Below are positions 22,696 through 33,790 of a stretch of DNA of 64,000 nucleotides, one piece after another. The stretch's first letter is position 1, and each line of letters opens with the position of its first letter. The translations under genes and the position numbers were made by a program. The DNA comes from Lophius americanus (Eukaryota > Chordata > Actinopteri > Lophiiformes > Lophiidae). Location: NCBI GenBank assembly GCA_037951165.1, contig JBBDHG010000019.1:5170001-5234000 (forward strand). Direction: 5' to 3'. The notes beneath the pieces were generated by a model. The model did not search any database and had not been told where the DNA came from. It was given only the letters and a program-made list of their open reading frames with translations.

Positions 22696-23439
22696 ATCAC
22701 AAGACAACTTTATTATTTAGTTGGAACATTCAATACGTATCAAGCATTTTCTTTCTTTTATGTCTACTACTTTTTCTACATCTGATTTTGAAAGCTCACT
22801 GCTATTTTTTCTTGCATTTCTCCCTGCAGTAAATTTCCACTCTATTCCCTACTGTCTGATAATCAATCAGCAGACCTTCAAAACTTTCTTAAGTTGTGCA
22901 ATTTATCAAAGTTTGAATAAATGTGCAAAATGCAAAAACTGTGCGCTGAAGAACCCTGAGGACTATGTAGGAATGAAAAATGAAATACAGTCAGAAATCT
23001 AAAATTTATCAAACTAATTTCGATGCGCTCTCAATAGACAAAAATAAAACGCTTTTATCAGGCTTCAAAAATTTTAACACTTTAGGATGTGAGTTCATGA
23101 CAGCCTGAACTTTGACCCTTTACATACCACTTTTATATATATTATAGATATTATGTTGTTCTCCTTTTGATTTGGTCCATCTGATAGCCAGCACCCTATG
23201 GTGAGGTTCTTGCTCTCTACTCCACTTCTAAAACACTTACTCCCTTACAAACAAGCATACACACACACTCCTGCCCACACAACCACATGTGTTTTGTAGA
23301 TTTGCTGGATTTGGTATCATTGATCTCATTAATTTTTAGTTGTTAATATACCCGAAAAGTCAATGATCTTAAAAAATCTTCATCAATGCCGCCACCGCTA
23401 TGTCCACCCAATGATCTTTAATGTATCATTTTCATATTT
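22696..23439. other. No feature recognised
   Basis: The frame 22721-23002 (93 codons) has no domain. A short CA stretch lies at 23260-23272. Confidence 0.5.
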
Positions 23440-23710
23440 ATAACCCCCATAGACTTTAATGCTGGGTAGAACTGGATTGATTTTGGAAATGGTCAGTTCT
23501 ATATTTCTGACACTAGGGGGAGTCATCATGAGATCTTTTCTTAGAGCATATTGCTGACATCATAGCAATAGTTAGGTTGAGTTAATATGGACTGTTTGGG
23601 ATTATTTATTGATATATATAATTTGATGAGTTCAATCAGGGTGGATTGCTTGTCTTTTTTGGGATAAGCCCTTTATGTCAGTGGTGATAGTGTAGGCCTA
23701 GTTATATATG
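23440..23710 (+). repeat. Family A interspersed repeat
   Basis: Starts CCCCATAGACTTTAATG (about 23446) and has GGATTGATTTTGGAAATGG, then CTGACACTAGGGGGAG (about 23507-23522). The repeated AACCATTGGTCCGATTTGG modules are absent. A block shared with 52255-52320 follows (CTTAGAGCATATTGCTGA, GGACTGTTTGGGATTATT), and it closes with GTGTAGGCCTAGTTAT. This copy shows that the head and tail blocks belong to one family. Confidence 0.65.
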
Positions 23711-24547
23711 ACGTGTAAATTCTTAGTAAGTACTATACCTTTTATTCATATAACTTAAAAGTCCCTTTTGTCACTGTGTATTTGTACTTTTTTACTTTAT
23801 CGCCCATGTCTGGTTTGGGATCACAAAGCAATGACCTCTGAGTCAAGAGGGTGTAGTATGAAATTATATGATTAACTAGTTAAAGGGTTGGGTGCTGCTA
23901 TCATTGACCACAATTAAGCCCATTAGACACCCACTCAGAAAATAAACATGAAGAGAATAATTAGAAACAAGACAGCAGTTTGCATTGGTATTTTTTGGCA
24001 ATTATTACTGAATTGGTGATCAAGGTGCGTATAGGATGTAGATATGAAGACGGCAGTTTGTGAACAGATGTAGTCAAACCCAATTACTGTCTCCTCTGAC
24101 GGCCCTAAAAGGCTAGGTGCTGTTGGGTCCCTATGAAAGATAATAATTCTCAGCCCCTCAGGACTCAGCATAATGAAGGTCTAGTGTACAATAGTACGAC
24201 ACTCTGGCCAGCTCCTTTGCATGCAGACATTTTTGGTAATGAGGGAACACTCTCAACAGATTTTGCAAAGTGTCGGTCTATGACGCATCTGAACTCCACT
24301 CACACCCCACTACACTTCCTGCATGGCCATTTATCCTGGGTGAGGGAGGATAGCCTGGGCTGGCTTCATGCCCTAACAACCGCTGAGACAATCACACACT
24401 CTTTAAATTATTAATCCAAGAGGTGTTTCTTTCAATTCAATATTCCTGCCCAAATGACATTTTAAGAGCCATTTTTGTTGAGACCAAAAAAGTAATGTCC
24501 TCAATTATTCATTTCTAAGGGTTTTGGCACTGTCTGACTGATTTTTT
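23711..24547. other. No feature recognised
   Basis: The short frames 23935-24171 and 24133-24414 lack motifs. Confidence 0.5.
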
Positions 24548-24600
24548 TCTCTTTTCCCTCTCTCTGTCTCTCTCTCTCTCGCGCTCTTTCACTTGCTTCT
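24548..24600. repeat. Polypyrimidine (CT)n tract
   Basis: CT-rich stretch, part of a longer AG-free interval discussed in the findings. Confidence 0.85.
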
Positions 24601-25820
24601 GCTCCACTGGGCCTCGGTTGGATGCTCTCACTCAAAACACTATTTCTACTGGCAACCCAACAGGTAAGTTTGTTTTATCACATCGTATTTATAGACTGAT
24701 GCGATGGGCTCACCTTGTGCTGTATTATTTAGTACTGTGGACTTGGACCTCCCTCGCATTACAGGACAAAGAGATAGAGGTTATGGACCTCTTGTGCGTT
24801 CCGCTGAAAAGGAAATGTGGTCACTGGTGTGGAGCAGAAAATCTTTGGTTTCACAGTGTTTATTTTTACAGCTCTGCTAAAGTGGGTTTGGGGACACTGA
24901 GTGGTGGTGATGAGCGTCTCGTCCATAAGGAGAGACGCAGCCGGAGCTTTTTAGCGCAGTTCTACACCCTACCACCACCTTTTTGATAAGCTTTAAAGGG
25001 AGCAGCTTTTCTAAACAAATTTGAAGCATGAATTAAATTTTTTAAATGGTCTTAAATGGTGTGGAAAATGTATGACTAATAATAAATGAAAGGGAGATGC
25101 TGTATCACGCTGTTGTAAATCATCAAGGGCAAAAAAATTATGAGATTTTATGAGATTTATTTTGAATTTGTCATATGTCAAATCTATTACAATCACTCAA
25201 TTTCTGCAGGCTTGTGAAAGGATGAAGAATGATGTCTCCTATTGTTTGCTGTTATAAAGCATCAAAATGACTCAATACCCCAATGCAGAGAAAACATAAT
25301 AGAGCTCAATTGAAGTTTTGGAACTGCAATGCCAGATGGGAAATTTTTTGTCTGACCAGATATTTCTAATCACGATATTTTCTAAAATCAATTTTTCATC
25401 CTCATTTGTGCCAGATCTTAACACCATGCTCTTCATTGTCTTGACAATCTATTAAGTGATTAAACACACACACATTGCAATTACCAATGTGGCAATAAAT
25501 GTTCAGAACGTGAGCTTGACGTCTTGACAGAAGATGTGCATGGTCATTCTTCAAAACTCCTGTCATGAAACCTAACTGGGGCAGCTACAAACTACGCAGT
25601 GTGTATTCGGTGTTGTCCTACTGCACACTTCAAGACTGCAAAAGAGATGGCATGATCTGAAGCGCAGAACTGAGAAAAAGTATCATCCAATGTCTCTCAA
25701 GCCTTGCAATATAAATAATAATAACTCTATAACTTGTTCAACAAACTCTTCAAAGCCAACAGGTCCTCGACTTACAATAGGGGATTGACTCAGGCGAGAG
25801 TCTCTTTCAGGAATGTGAAG

Positions 25821-25821
<1 letters not shown>
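24601..25821. other. No gene confirmed; possible splice-like signals
   Basis: The frame 24618-24986 (122 codons) holds CAACAG/GTAAGT at 24658-24669 and TTACAG/G near 24762. I do not recognise its protein and cannot confirm an exon. A 7-bp hairpin (GCGTCTC at 24914-24920 with GAGACGC at 24932-24938) lies within it. The rest is AT-rich. Confidence 0.35.
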
Positions 25822-25899
<78 letters not shown>

Positions 25900-25920
25900 C
25901 ATTATTATTATTATTATTAA
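25822..25920. repeat. (TTA)n microsatellite
   Basis: About 33 units with one ATC variant. It explains the poly-leucine frame 25734-25931. Confidence 0.95.
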
Positions 25921-26011
25921 TGTGTTTCTAAATTCCCTTGAGAATTATTGAACACACACACACATATATATACATGTATGGCATGAACGAGTCACAGTTC
26001 TGAAAGAGAAA

Positions 26012-26112
26012 AAGACAACCATTCAAGTTCACATTCACTCCTATGGGCAATTTAGAGTCACAATTCACCTATGTTTTATGTATTTGGACTGCGGGAGGAA
26101 GTCGTAGTACCC
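26012..26112 (-). mobile_element. SINE fragment, same family as 7803-8097
   Basis: Carries the SINE middle in reverse orientation: AGACAACCATTC, GCAATTTAGAGTCACAATTC, then GGACTGCGGGAGGAAG and GTACCCAGAG. Head and tail are missing. Confidence 0.7.
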
Positions 26113-28185
26113 AGAGTTTCATGAAAAAACTATATATCCTTTGTTTTGAAGCAGAGCTGTCCATGGTGCTGAATCTTTAGGTCCTCTCAATTTTCTGTCT
26201 GGTTTGGGGAAATATTAAGTGTTTCGCTGCTCTATGAGAAATGGCTGGTATAACCTCCCACATGGCCCTTCAGAGGGATAGCTATGACAGCCCATAGTCC
26301 AGAGTTTGGAAGGAGCCAGCAGCAAAGAACCTGGAGTGTTGCATGGCATCGCTGAATGGCTGGATGAATGGATTTTGCGCCACATGTATGCATGATACCT
26401 TATCTTAATATGTAGAAATATCACAGAGACACAATCTGCCTGGCAGTGAAGTTAACGCTGCAATACAGCTTTTGCCACTGCTTTGTGAATAAGACCAAGG
26501 CAACTGCACCAGTTTTGCGCCCAAAAAAGCAGCTTAATCTTTTTGTGAAGTCGCCTGTCACTGTCACATGATATACTGCTCATGGCAGTGTGAATCACTT
26601 TGTCATCATTGCAAATTGACTGGCGGGAAATACATGAGAAGATGCATGAAAACAAATCCAGGGTCCATATACTGATCCTATCGACAAGTGAACAAAAATG
26701 AAATAACCATGGTAGAAGGGTCCATAACTGTTTAAACACCATCAGGTACTCCTTATACAGCCTAATTATTGATTTTTAAGTCACAGTGCTAGTACTAATT
26801 TTTTGCTCCATTCCAGCTTGTTTTTTGCTGCTAGATGAAGGTTTCCAACCATTTCTATTAGGCCCTTAAATAACATATTCTGCAAATTCAGCAATTTCTT
26901 TTAATATACAGGTAATACTAGTGATCATTATTCTATTATTAATTTTGGGTAATTTCTTGTTTGTGATATTAATTGTAGATATCCAGAAATTTTACAAAAA
27001 GCATACATTTTCCATGTTTCCATATATTAAATACAGTATTTATTTACTGTTGACTTTAGGCTAATATATTCTAGGGCTATATACAATTCTGAATTTTTTT
27101 AGCTTTTACGGATGGTATTTGAGTTTATTTCAACTGTAATACACTAACATACAAAACACAGTTTATTCTATAGCGCAGGTAGTGACATTTCCCGGATGTT
27201 ATGGAAATGTAATGTCCAAATATCCCTGAAAACAATTTATTAATATATTTGTAAAGAGATGAATAGAAACTGAGCATCTGTTCAAAGATTCCCATGAAGG
27301 CTGGGATTAATATTTTATCGAAGGCTCAGTATGAAACAACAAATGCAGGGCAGTGAAAACTCAACTACAATTTGGATAGATATGAAGTGCAACATTAGAT
27401 TTTGTAGCATAGAAAGGAGTACACTCAACAGCAGCTTTAGTCACAAGAGTAATATCAAACTACATTATTAGGGGACAAAAGCACCTCATACTGAAAGCAG
27501 GCAGGGATGTAGAGCAGTTTATTTACTCAAAAAGCTTGTTGGATATTTCAGAAGCAAGGCCTATCTCATTGTCCCCGACAGCAAGGGTTTGAAAATTGAA
27601 AATTATCCATAAAATCGTTTTATAGTTATTGTGTTAACACGAAGGATGAAGATGCAGAGGATGCGGCAGCAGCGATAATGATTCCATAATATCACTGAAA
27701 TTTCGGGGTTACAACCATGTATTTGAAACCACTGGGCTCAGTAGCCAAGCTAGAATTTACACAATGTTTTTATATCGAGAGGAAATTGATCCACACCCAA
27801 CCCTACACCATGACAGTGCATAGTTTGTGACATTAATACTGGAGATTAGTGTTGGTACAAAGTAATACACAAAACAGTTGTGTACAAGGAAAACAAGATT
27901 CCTTAGAAATTTGGGGGAAAAAAAGGCTACTTAAAATCACACAACGAAAATACTTACAATCCACCATTGAGGTAACAATTAGGGGAAATCTATGTCTCTT
28001 TTGATATACAGATTCTTCTCTTGAAATACAAGTTAAATCATCCTTCATTGATCACAGTTGTTGAAAAGCCTCAGCAGAACTATTTCGAACTATGTATCTC
28101 TGTTTGCCTCATCTTAAATTTTTTATTGACAGAGTGCAAACAAATTTTTATCAACTGAAAATCATCCAGCCAAGCATCATAACTA
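26113..28185. other. No feature recognised
   Basis: The frames 26215-26424, 26452-26742 and 27833-28048 (minus) have no domain and no splice context that I can support. Confidence 0.5.
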
Positions 28186-28223
28186 TCAATTAATTTGTTG
28201 AAACAATTCCACAAATTAATTGA
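28186..28223. repeat. 13-bp perfect hairpin
   Basis: TCAATTAATTTGT (28186-28198) faces its exact complement at 28211-28223 around a 12-base loop. Confidence 0.85.
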
Positions 28224-28611
28224 TTGCCTTTAGGCATCATTTAAATCTGTACAACTATACGGCGTGCTGCGCCAACCCTAACCATTGCATCACGTACACG
28301 CCCCAACAAACCTCAAACCAAGAATGGCTGTCCTATAAATATAAAAACAGAAGTGGAGACTCACAATGGCGCAAAAATCAAGGGAGATGTCTGGATCGTC
28401 ACGTACTGTCCACTGTTAGTCTACCAACCGGTTGCATCATATTGTAGTCTGTGCTTCGCTAACTACTAGTTACAAACTGCATAGTCCCCTAATCTCCTTA
28501 AAATGGACGTGGATAACAAGCAATAACAGAACAAGTCTAAAAGAAATCACCTTCCAGGATAAAATACACAAATATAAACATGCAGTCCTGTTCCGGTTGT
28601 CATGTCATCGT
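28224..28611. other. No feature recognised
   Basis: Short frames only (28220-28447, 28432-28644), no motif. Confidence 0.5.
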
Positions 28612-29010
28612 GGGTGCACCCCATTTGAAAACAAAAAAGACTAAGGAAATTTGAAAAAATGATAAATGTGTTATATTTTGTTGAAAATATGGTTTATCAT
28701 TACTCCTAATACAATTTTTGTATTCAAAACATTTTCAATTTTTTGAGGCAGAGGAACGAGCTGCCTCATCTCGTGCTTTTCCATTACGGTTTTCTGTCAG
28801 ATCAGCAAGACTAAATATGTTATACACACGGGAAATACTTAACCCTATTCTATTGAAATAGAGGACAAATAATAAAAGTGTCTATGAACATTACATTGCT
28901 GAGAAACAGGGAGAAAGCAAAAGGCACGCTCTGTGCAATCTATACATCTATGATGCTATGCAATCTGAGATGAGAGCTCCCCTCTATTTGAACAAAATAA
29001 ATGCCCTGCC
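28612..29010 (+). mobile_element. Partial copy of the inverted-ended element at 57449-58350
   Basis: Aligns by eye with the inner part of the later element. Shared blocks are GTGCACCCCATTT, ATCATTACTCCTAATACAAT, AGCAAGACTAAATATGTTAT, AAAGTGTCTATGAACATTAC and CCCTCTATTTGAA. Both termini with the GTGCCGT inverted repeat are missing. No coding potential. Confidence 0.6.
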
Positions 29011-30764
29011 TTACCTGCCTCACACAGGTAAACAGGTAGCACCTTGATTATTATTTTCAAAAAACTTTATGGCTTTGTGAACTGCACATTTTAAGTTAAG
29101 CTCTTCGAAATGTGTGACTCTATCAGTTTACATTTTATTCACTACTAATATCAATGAAGTAGTTTGAAGGCCGATACATATGCATTTAAAATGTAAACTA
29201 ATATCAAGAACACTCTCAAACACTATAATCAATGAGACAAAAACAACAAATAAAATGAATATCAGCTTTTAGAAAACAACCATTGGTAATTTATTATTTG
29301 ATTCATGTTTTTCTTTCATTTTTGGCATGGGCTCATCTCAATCCATCCAAATACAGTTTTCAAAAGACCAACAGGGAATGGACGGGTCCCAGACTGACTG
29401 ATAGATCATCATTTTACAAAAATTTTCAGAATCAAAATCACTATCAACTTTTCAAGACTGCTCTCTCGAAAGGTGTTAGAAACATCACATTAATATACAG
29501 ATGAGCTTGCAGAATAGCAGCATCAGTCTAATGTACCTCAGGGAGGCATCATTGAGCGCCAATGAGCTGGAAATTGTACCCCGCTATGGTAATGCTGTAT
29601 TTCCAAGCTGTGTTTTTTCAACAACTCAACCAATTAAAATGAGTGAATCAGATACGACGTTGACACAGCCATACAAGCCAGTGCGCGGTTGTGTACGCAC
29701 TCAAATTCAAATGTGCTGAATTAACATTCAGACAATTTCTCTTATCAAAGCAGCTGCATATATAATGGATACATACTACGTCCGAACCCTCTACTGTCAC
29801 ACAGTCAGATTATATTTGGAGAGAATGAGCTCAGTTCCCCCAGATTTTATTTGATATTTCCTTACATTTCCAGCGCCTTGAGCATTAGAATGCTTGAATG
29901 TAAAAAAAAAAAAAACTTAACTGTCTTAGGACATCCATCCACTGTATAAGCATGACATTCTTTGAATCCAGATTTACTGCTAGTGGTGAACTCTATCTCA
30001 AAGTGTGTATGTGCACCTGCTGCAAGCTGCTGCACATTGCACCATGAGCATGTATCGTGTGCAGCCCAAGTCAACTGCCCGCAGTGCTGCAGATTTGCAG
30101 ATTTTCTAAGTCCGCTGTGGTGGGAGGACTGAGATGCAGCCTAATGGCATTTTCCCTTCTGTCGCTGTGGGAGACATCTTTATGGATGGTTTTGCGTCAA
30201 ATTTTGCCCCTCCTCTCTCACTGAGAAGTCACAAAGAGTGATGGCCAGGAAGGCAGGACGGGGGTTGCAGAGGCTGAAGACGTAGGAAGAAAATGGTGAA
30301 TGCAACGCCAAGACATGAGGATTTAAAGACAGGCAAGCAGAAATAAGAAAATGTTGCCGAAGTCTATTTTAACTGATGAAACTGAGAAGATAGGCCGGAA
30401 TTGATTTGGAGTCAGTGTTTGATAGAAGATCAACACAAATACATCAAATTCTCTTGTATTATTCAACGCAGTTCAGTCATTCAAGTATGGATGAACGTTG
30501 TCATTTTCTCCCCCTGTCTTACTCTCCTATCTCCTATACCAGACCAGGGCCTCTTTTGTGTCAATTTGGGAGGTGATGAAAATCTCAGTAATTAATTATG
30601 AACAATAGTGTGCCAGCAACTCTGAAAAAAAGGATGGCTTAACAGCTTTAAAGTAAATTACATATACAAGCAATGATTTTTTACCTAGTCTTCATTTTCT
30701 AGCAGTTTGACTTCTAAAATAGTCTTTTAGCAGACAAAAGCATCTAAATTCTAATGAGTTTCAA
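29011..30764. other. No feature recognised
   Basis: The frames 29283-29504, 29501-29719, 29862-30074 and 30401-30595 show no motif. CACACAG/GTAAAC near 29020-29032 resembles a splice junction, but nothing coding flanks it. Confidence 0.5.
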
Positions 30765-31130
30765 AAACATACCATCCCATTCCATATTCTTCTGCGTACG
30801 AGAGGTTGGGTCATTATGGCAGCAGCCCAAGAAGCATATTCTCGACTTCCCTCCATCTAGCACCGATCTCCAGCTCATCTCGGGGGATCCTGAGTTGTTC
30901 CCAGGCCAGATGAGATACATAATCCATCCAGTCAATTATGGGTCCACCCCAGGGTCTCCTCGCAGTTCAATATGCCTGGAAAACCCAGAAAAGGGAGGCA
31001 GCATCTCCACTCTGAGCATCATCTGAAAAGCTAAGCCCAGCCCCCTACCAAGGAAGTTCATTTCAACCCCTTTTCTTCACAACCTCATTCCGTCGGTCAC
31101 TACCCAGATTTCCTCAGTATAAGTGAGGAC
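30765..31130 (-). mobile_element. LINE 3' end, same family as 63470-64000
   Basis: Read on the minus strand, this is the C-terminal coding end of a non-LTR retrotransposon that is abundant in teleosts. A continuous stretch at about 30820-30935 reads WMDYVSHLAWEQLRIPRDEL followed by GARWREVENMLLGLLP and a stop, the typical C-terminus of this ORF. The upstream (higher-coordinate) part at 31070-31125 resembles the block with the phrase 'TYGHELWVM'. An internal deletion near 31050 removes the sequence between. About 60 bases overlap in content with the copy at 63470-63530. I cannot place the clade with certainty. The plus-strand frame 30754-31026 is a shadow. Confidence 0.7.
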
Positions 31131-31225
31131 AGCCAAAAGTAAATGGACAGCTGCAATTTGCAACAATCACAATTGCATGCATTAAATGGGGAACTGTGAA
31201 CTGATAGTGAACAGATTCTAAACTG

Positions 31226-31231
<6 letters not shown>

Positions 31232-31286
<55 letters not shown>
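31232..31286. repeat. (TA)n microsatellite
   Basis: About 27 units. It explains the poly-Ile-Tyr stretch in the frame 31100-31324. Confidence 0.95.
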
Positions 31287-31287
<1 letters not shown>

Positions 31288-32409
31288 CATTTGTAAAGAA
31301 GCTCCTTAAAGCCCAAATCAACACTCAGCTTCATTAACTTTTCCTCTTTTTTGCGTAGGTTCCAGCGAATATTTAACATTATTCTAGTGGATGGAGTAAA
31401 CAGGCAGTCATGGGATTATTGAGGTCTTCAGACCTTAAAGGTCTGACATTACCAGGAAGGAGGATTGACTTACTGGAGCTCTATCAGTTTATTTGGATAC
31501 AGCTGAGTCAGACTATGAAATTGTTGGACATCCTCACTCGGACATACATCAAGTACCGAAAATGCTGCATAAGAATAAGCCATTTTAAGCTGTGATGAAA
31601 AAAATGTTTTGTACCGACCAGTCTGCCTACAACCAGAGCATCCAATAAAAGCCTTGACACTTAAATGACACAAACAAATCCTTCCTTAATATACAAGTAA
31701 GTAGGTAAGTATGAGTGTCAAGGCTCTCGTATACGTTCAGTTGTTTTGTGTATTTCCCCTTGCATCGAACAAAAACACGTACACTGAAGACTTTTTGCTT
31801 GGTTTTGAGGATCACTAATGAGTCTAGTGGCATTTAATCAAAGAACATGATTGGGGGGGTTGGGTTCCACCCAATTCTCCAGGTCCTGGTTATAGGTACA
31901 CATGTCCCAGGATGTTTTGATCCTCAGTCCAACAGATGATGTATGACCCATTGCAGGAGAGTTGTCGGTATATACTCCCTATTCAAAGGGGTTTCCTCAA
32001 AGGTTGGATTGGTTCAAATGGAATGCGATTTAAAAAATAAAAAAAAAGAGAGAGGATGATAGGACACAGGGAAGTTTCTTCATTCTCAGAAGTGGCAAAA
32101 GGAGATGTAAACTGGGTACATCGTTTGGATGTACATCACATATCAATCTTTGCAACAACATTTATTCCCTCTTGAACCTTCAGTGCTGGACCAGCAGACA
32201 TTGTTGCCCCGGCTGGGTGAGACCCTGTAGGTGAGGATCTGGAAATCTACCTGCAAGCTTTCCATTTCCGCTTCACTCCCTCTGTTGTGGGTGGGGGGCA
32301 TCAGACCAAACATAGGAGTCATAGCAGACATAACAGATGGATCACCACCCATCCCTGACAACAAGATTAATCTTTACTCTTCGATCCTGATGAAAGTCCC
32401 CCTCAGTAC
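31287..32409. other. No gene; one small hairpin
   Basis: TCAGACCT (31428-31435), TAA, then AGGTCTGA (31439-31446) form a perfect 8-bp hairpin. The minus-strand frame 32143-32364 (73 codons, MLSGMGGDPSVMSAMTPMFG start) has a non-random look but no match that I recognise. Confidence 0.45.
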
Positions 32410-32442
32410 AACCCCTTTCTCTCTCTCTCCCTCTCTCTATCT

Positions 32443-32487
<45 letters not shown>

Positions 32488-32545
32488 TCCCTATCTGTCT
32501 CCCTCTCTCTCTGTCTGTCTGCCTGTCTCTCTATCTTTCGCTCTC
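32410..32545. repeat. (CT)n microsatellite with ATCT/GTCT variants
   Basis: CT/TC units interrupted by CCCT, ATCT and GTCT. It gives the serine/leucine/proline-rich translation in 32231-32608. Confidence 0.95.
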
Positions 32546-33319
32546 TCTGTGGAGGATAGCTTATACCAAAACAAGCAGATATATCCCACTGTCATCATGG
32601 CTGTTTGATACCAAATCCAGTAAATTAAGAAAATGAAAAGAAGAATATATAATAATTTCAAATGGATGCACAATTTCACTATATAAGAATTAACAAGGAG
32701 CCTGATGTAACCCCTTGTGTCGTTCTGTCACCGGTTTTAATAATATACAAATAATTTTTTTTTTTTAATATATATACTCATACCAGAAACACATTTTCAG
32801 AGGAAGATATTTTCCTAACTTAACATTTTATCTGAAACATGCAGAAATTACAGCTCCGAAAATTATCTACTCACGTTTTATTATATTTATATCATTGCCA
32901 ACTAAACTCAGCTCAATTCACCCGCCAAACAGAACAGGTCAAATCAGTTTTCTTTAATTTACACACTCATCCTCCTATGAGAAAGTATTTGGGGACAATA
33001 TTGAGGAAAAAATAACAAAGTTAAATTGTCTTTTAACAGGCAGAAACCTCAGAGCAGATCCAGGCTTAAAGCGGCTAGCAACCAAAAAAGAGCTTTAAAG
33101 CCTCCACTAATCATGCCTTTCACTCCTCACAAATTTCATTCCTATTTAGATTATTTCCCCGTGAAAACACACAACTTGAACTTTGTTCCATCTATAACTT
33201 TTGTTGTTGGTAACTAGCTGCTCTAGAAAAGTGATGCATATCTCTGATAAACGTTCCGTGTATATTGCGTTCAGCATTTTGAGTTAGATAGCTACCTTTA
33301 AGGCTCTTAAAATGTTAAG
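32546..33319. other. No feature recognised
   Basis: AT-rich. T-run at 32755-32766. No gene. Confidence 0.5.
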
Positions 33320-33624
33320 TTGGGTGAAAACCAAAAATTATGGATCCACACCTTTTTCTGAATCTACTCCAAAATTGAGTATGGTCAATGCCCACTTTTC
33401 TGCTCAGAGGGCTCAGAGGGGCTACAATGCCCAGTTTCATGGTAGTCCCTCAAAGAAATGACAAAACACTATCAAAAAAAGCAATGTTCAGACCAGCATC
33501 CTTTTATCCAAATCCACTAATCCATATATCCAATAATGTAATGGGTTGTTTTCAGTCATTGCCCAATGATACCCCCACATTTCATCAAAGTTCGCTTAGT
33601 AGTTTGTGTTTAATCCTGTATTAA
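33320..33624 (+). repeat. Teleost interspersed repeat fragment, class unknown
   Basis: Contains TTTCATGGTAGTCCCTCAAA (about 33435-33455) and, near the end, CCACATTTCATCAAAGTTCG then CTTAGTAGTTTGTGTTTAAT plus CCTG. This arrangement is common at the ends of fish repeats ('CAAATTTCATC...AGTAGTTTTTG...AATCCTG'). No coding capacity. The frame 33388-33624 is a by-product. Confidence 0.5.
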
Positions 33625-33693
33625 GTCAAAACAACAAAACAAACCAATCACTTAACTTTATTGACTTACGTGATAATATTAGCTCTTATGGCT

Positions 33694-33790
33694 ACAGCTC
33701 AGGAAGTATAGCAGTCATCGACTAATCAGACGGTCAGCAGATTAAATCCAAGGGTCCTTGAGTAAGACCCTCGATTCCCGCTAAGTTGTA
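33694..33790 (+). mobile_element. tRNA-like SINE head
   Basis: The head of the SINE type at 6193-6790: CAGCTCAGGAAGTATAGCAG with an A-box-like TATAGCAGTCATCG, then a degenerate B box (CAGATTAAATCC, about 33738-33749), then GGTCCTTGAGTAAGACCCTC. The downstream body is missing. Both promoter boxes have lost key bases, so it is not a tRNA gene. Confidence 0.6.

Noticed and set aside
24618..24986. 122-codon frame with splice-like sites
   Set aside because: Not recognised as any protein. The splice-like sites are reported as a finding, but the frame crosses them, so it cannot be read as one exon with confidence.
25734..25931. Poly-leucine frame
   Set aside because: Direct translation of (TTA)n.
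32143..32364. 73-codon minus-strand frame with Met/Gly/Pro-rich start
   Set aside because: Looks less random than others, but matches nothing I can name and has an overlapping plus-strand frame.
33694..33790. Possible tRNA gene
   Set aside because: A and B boxes are degenerate, no cloverleaf can be completed, and the flank is SINE sequence.
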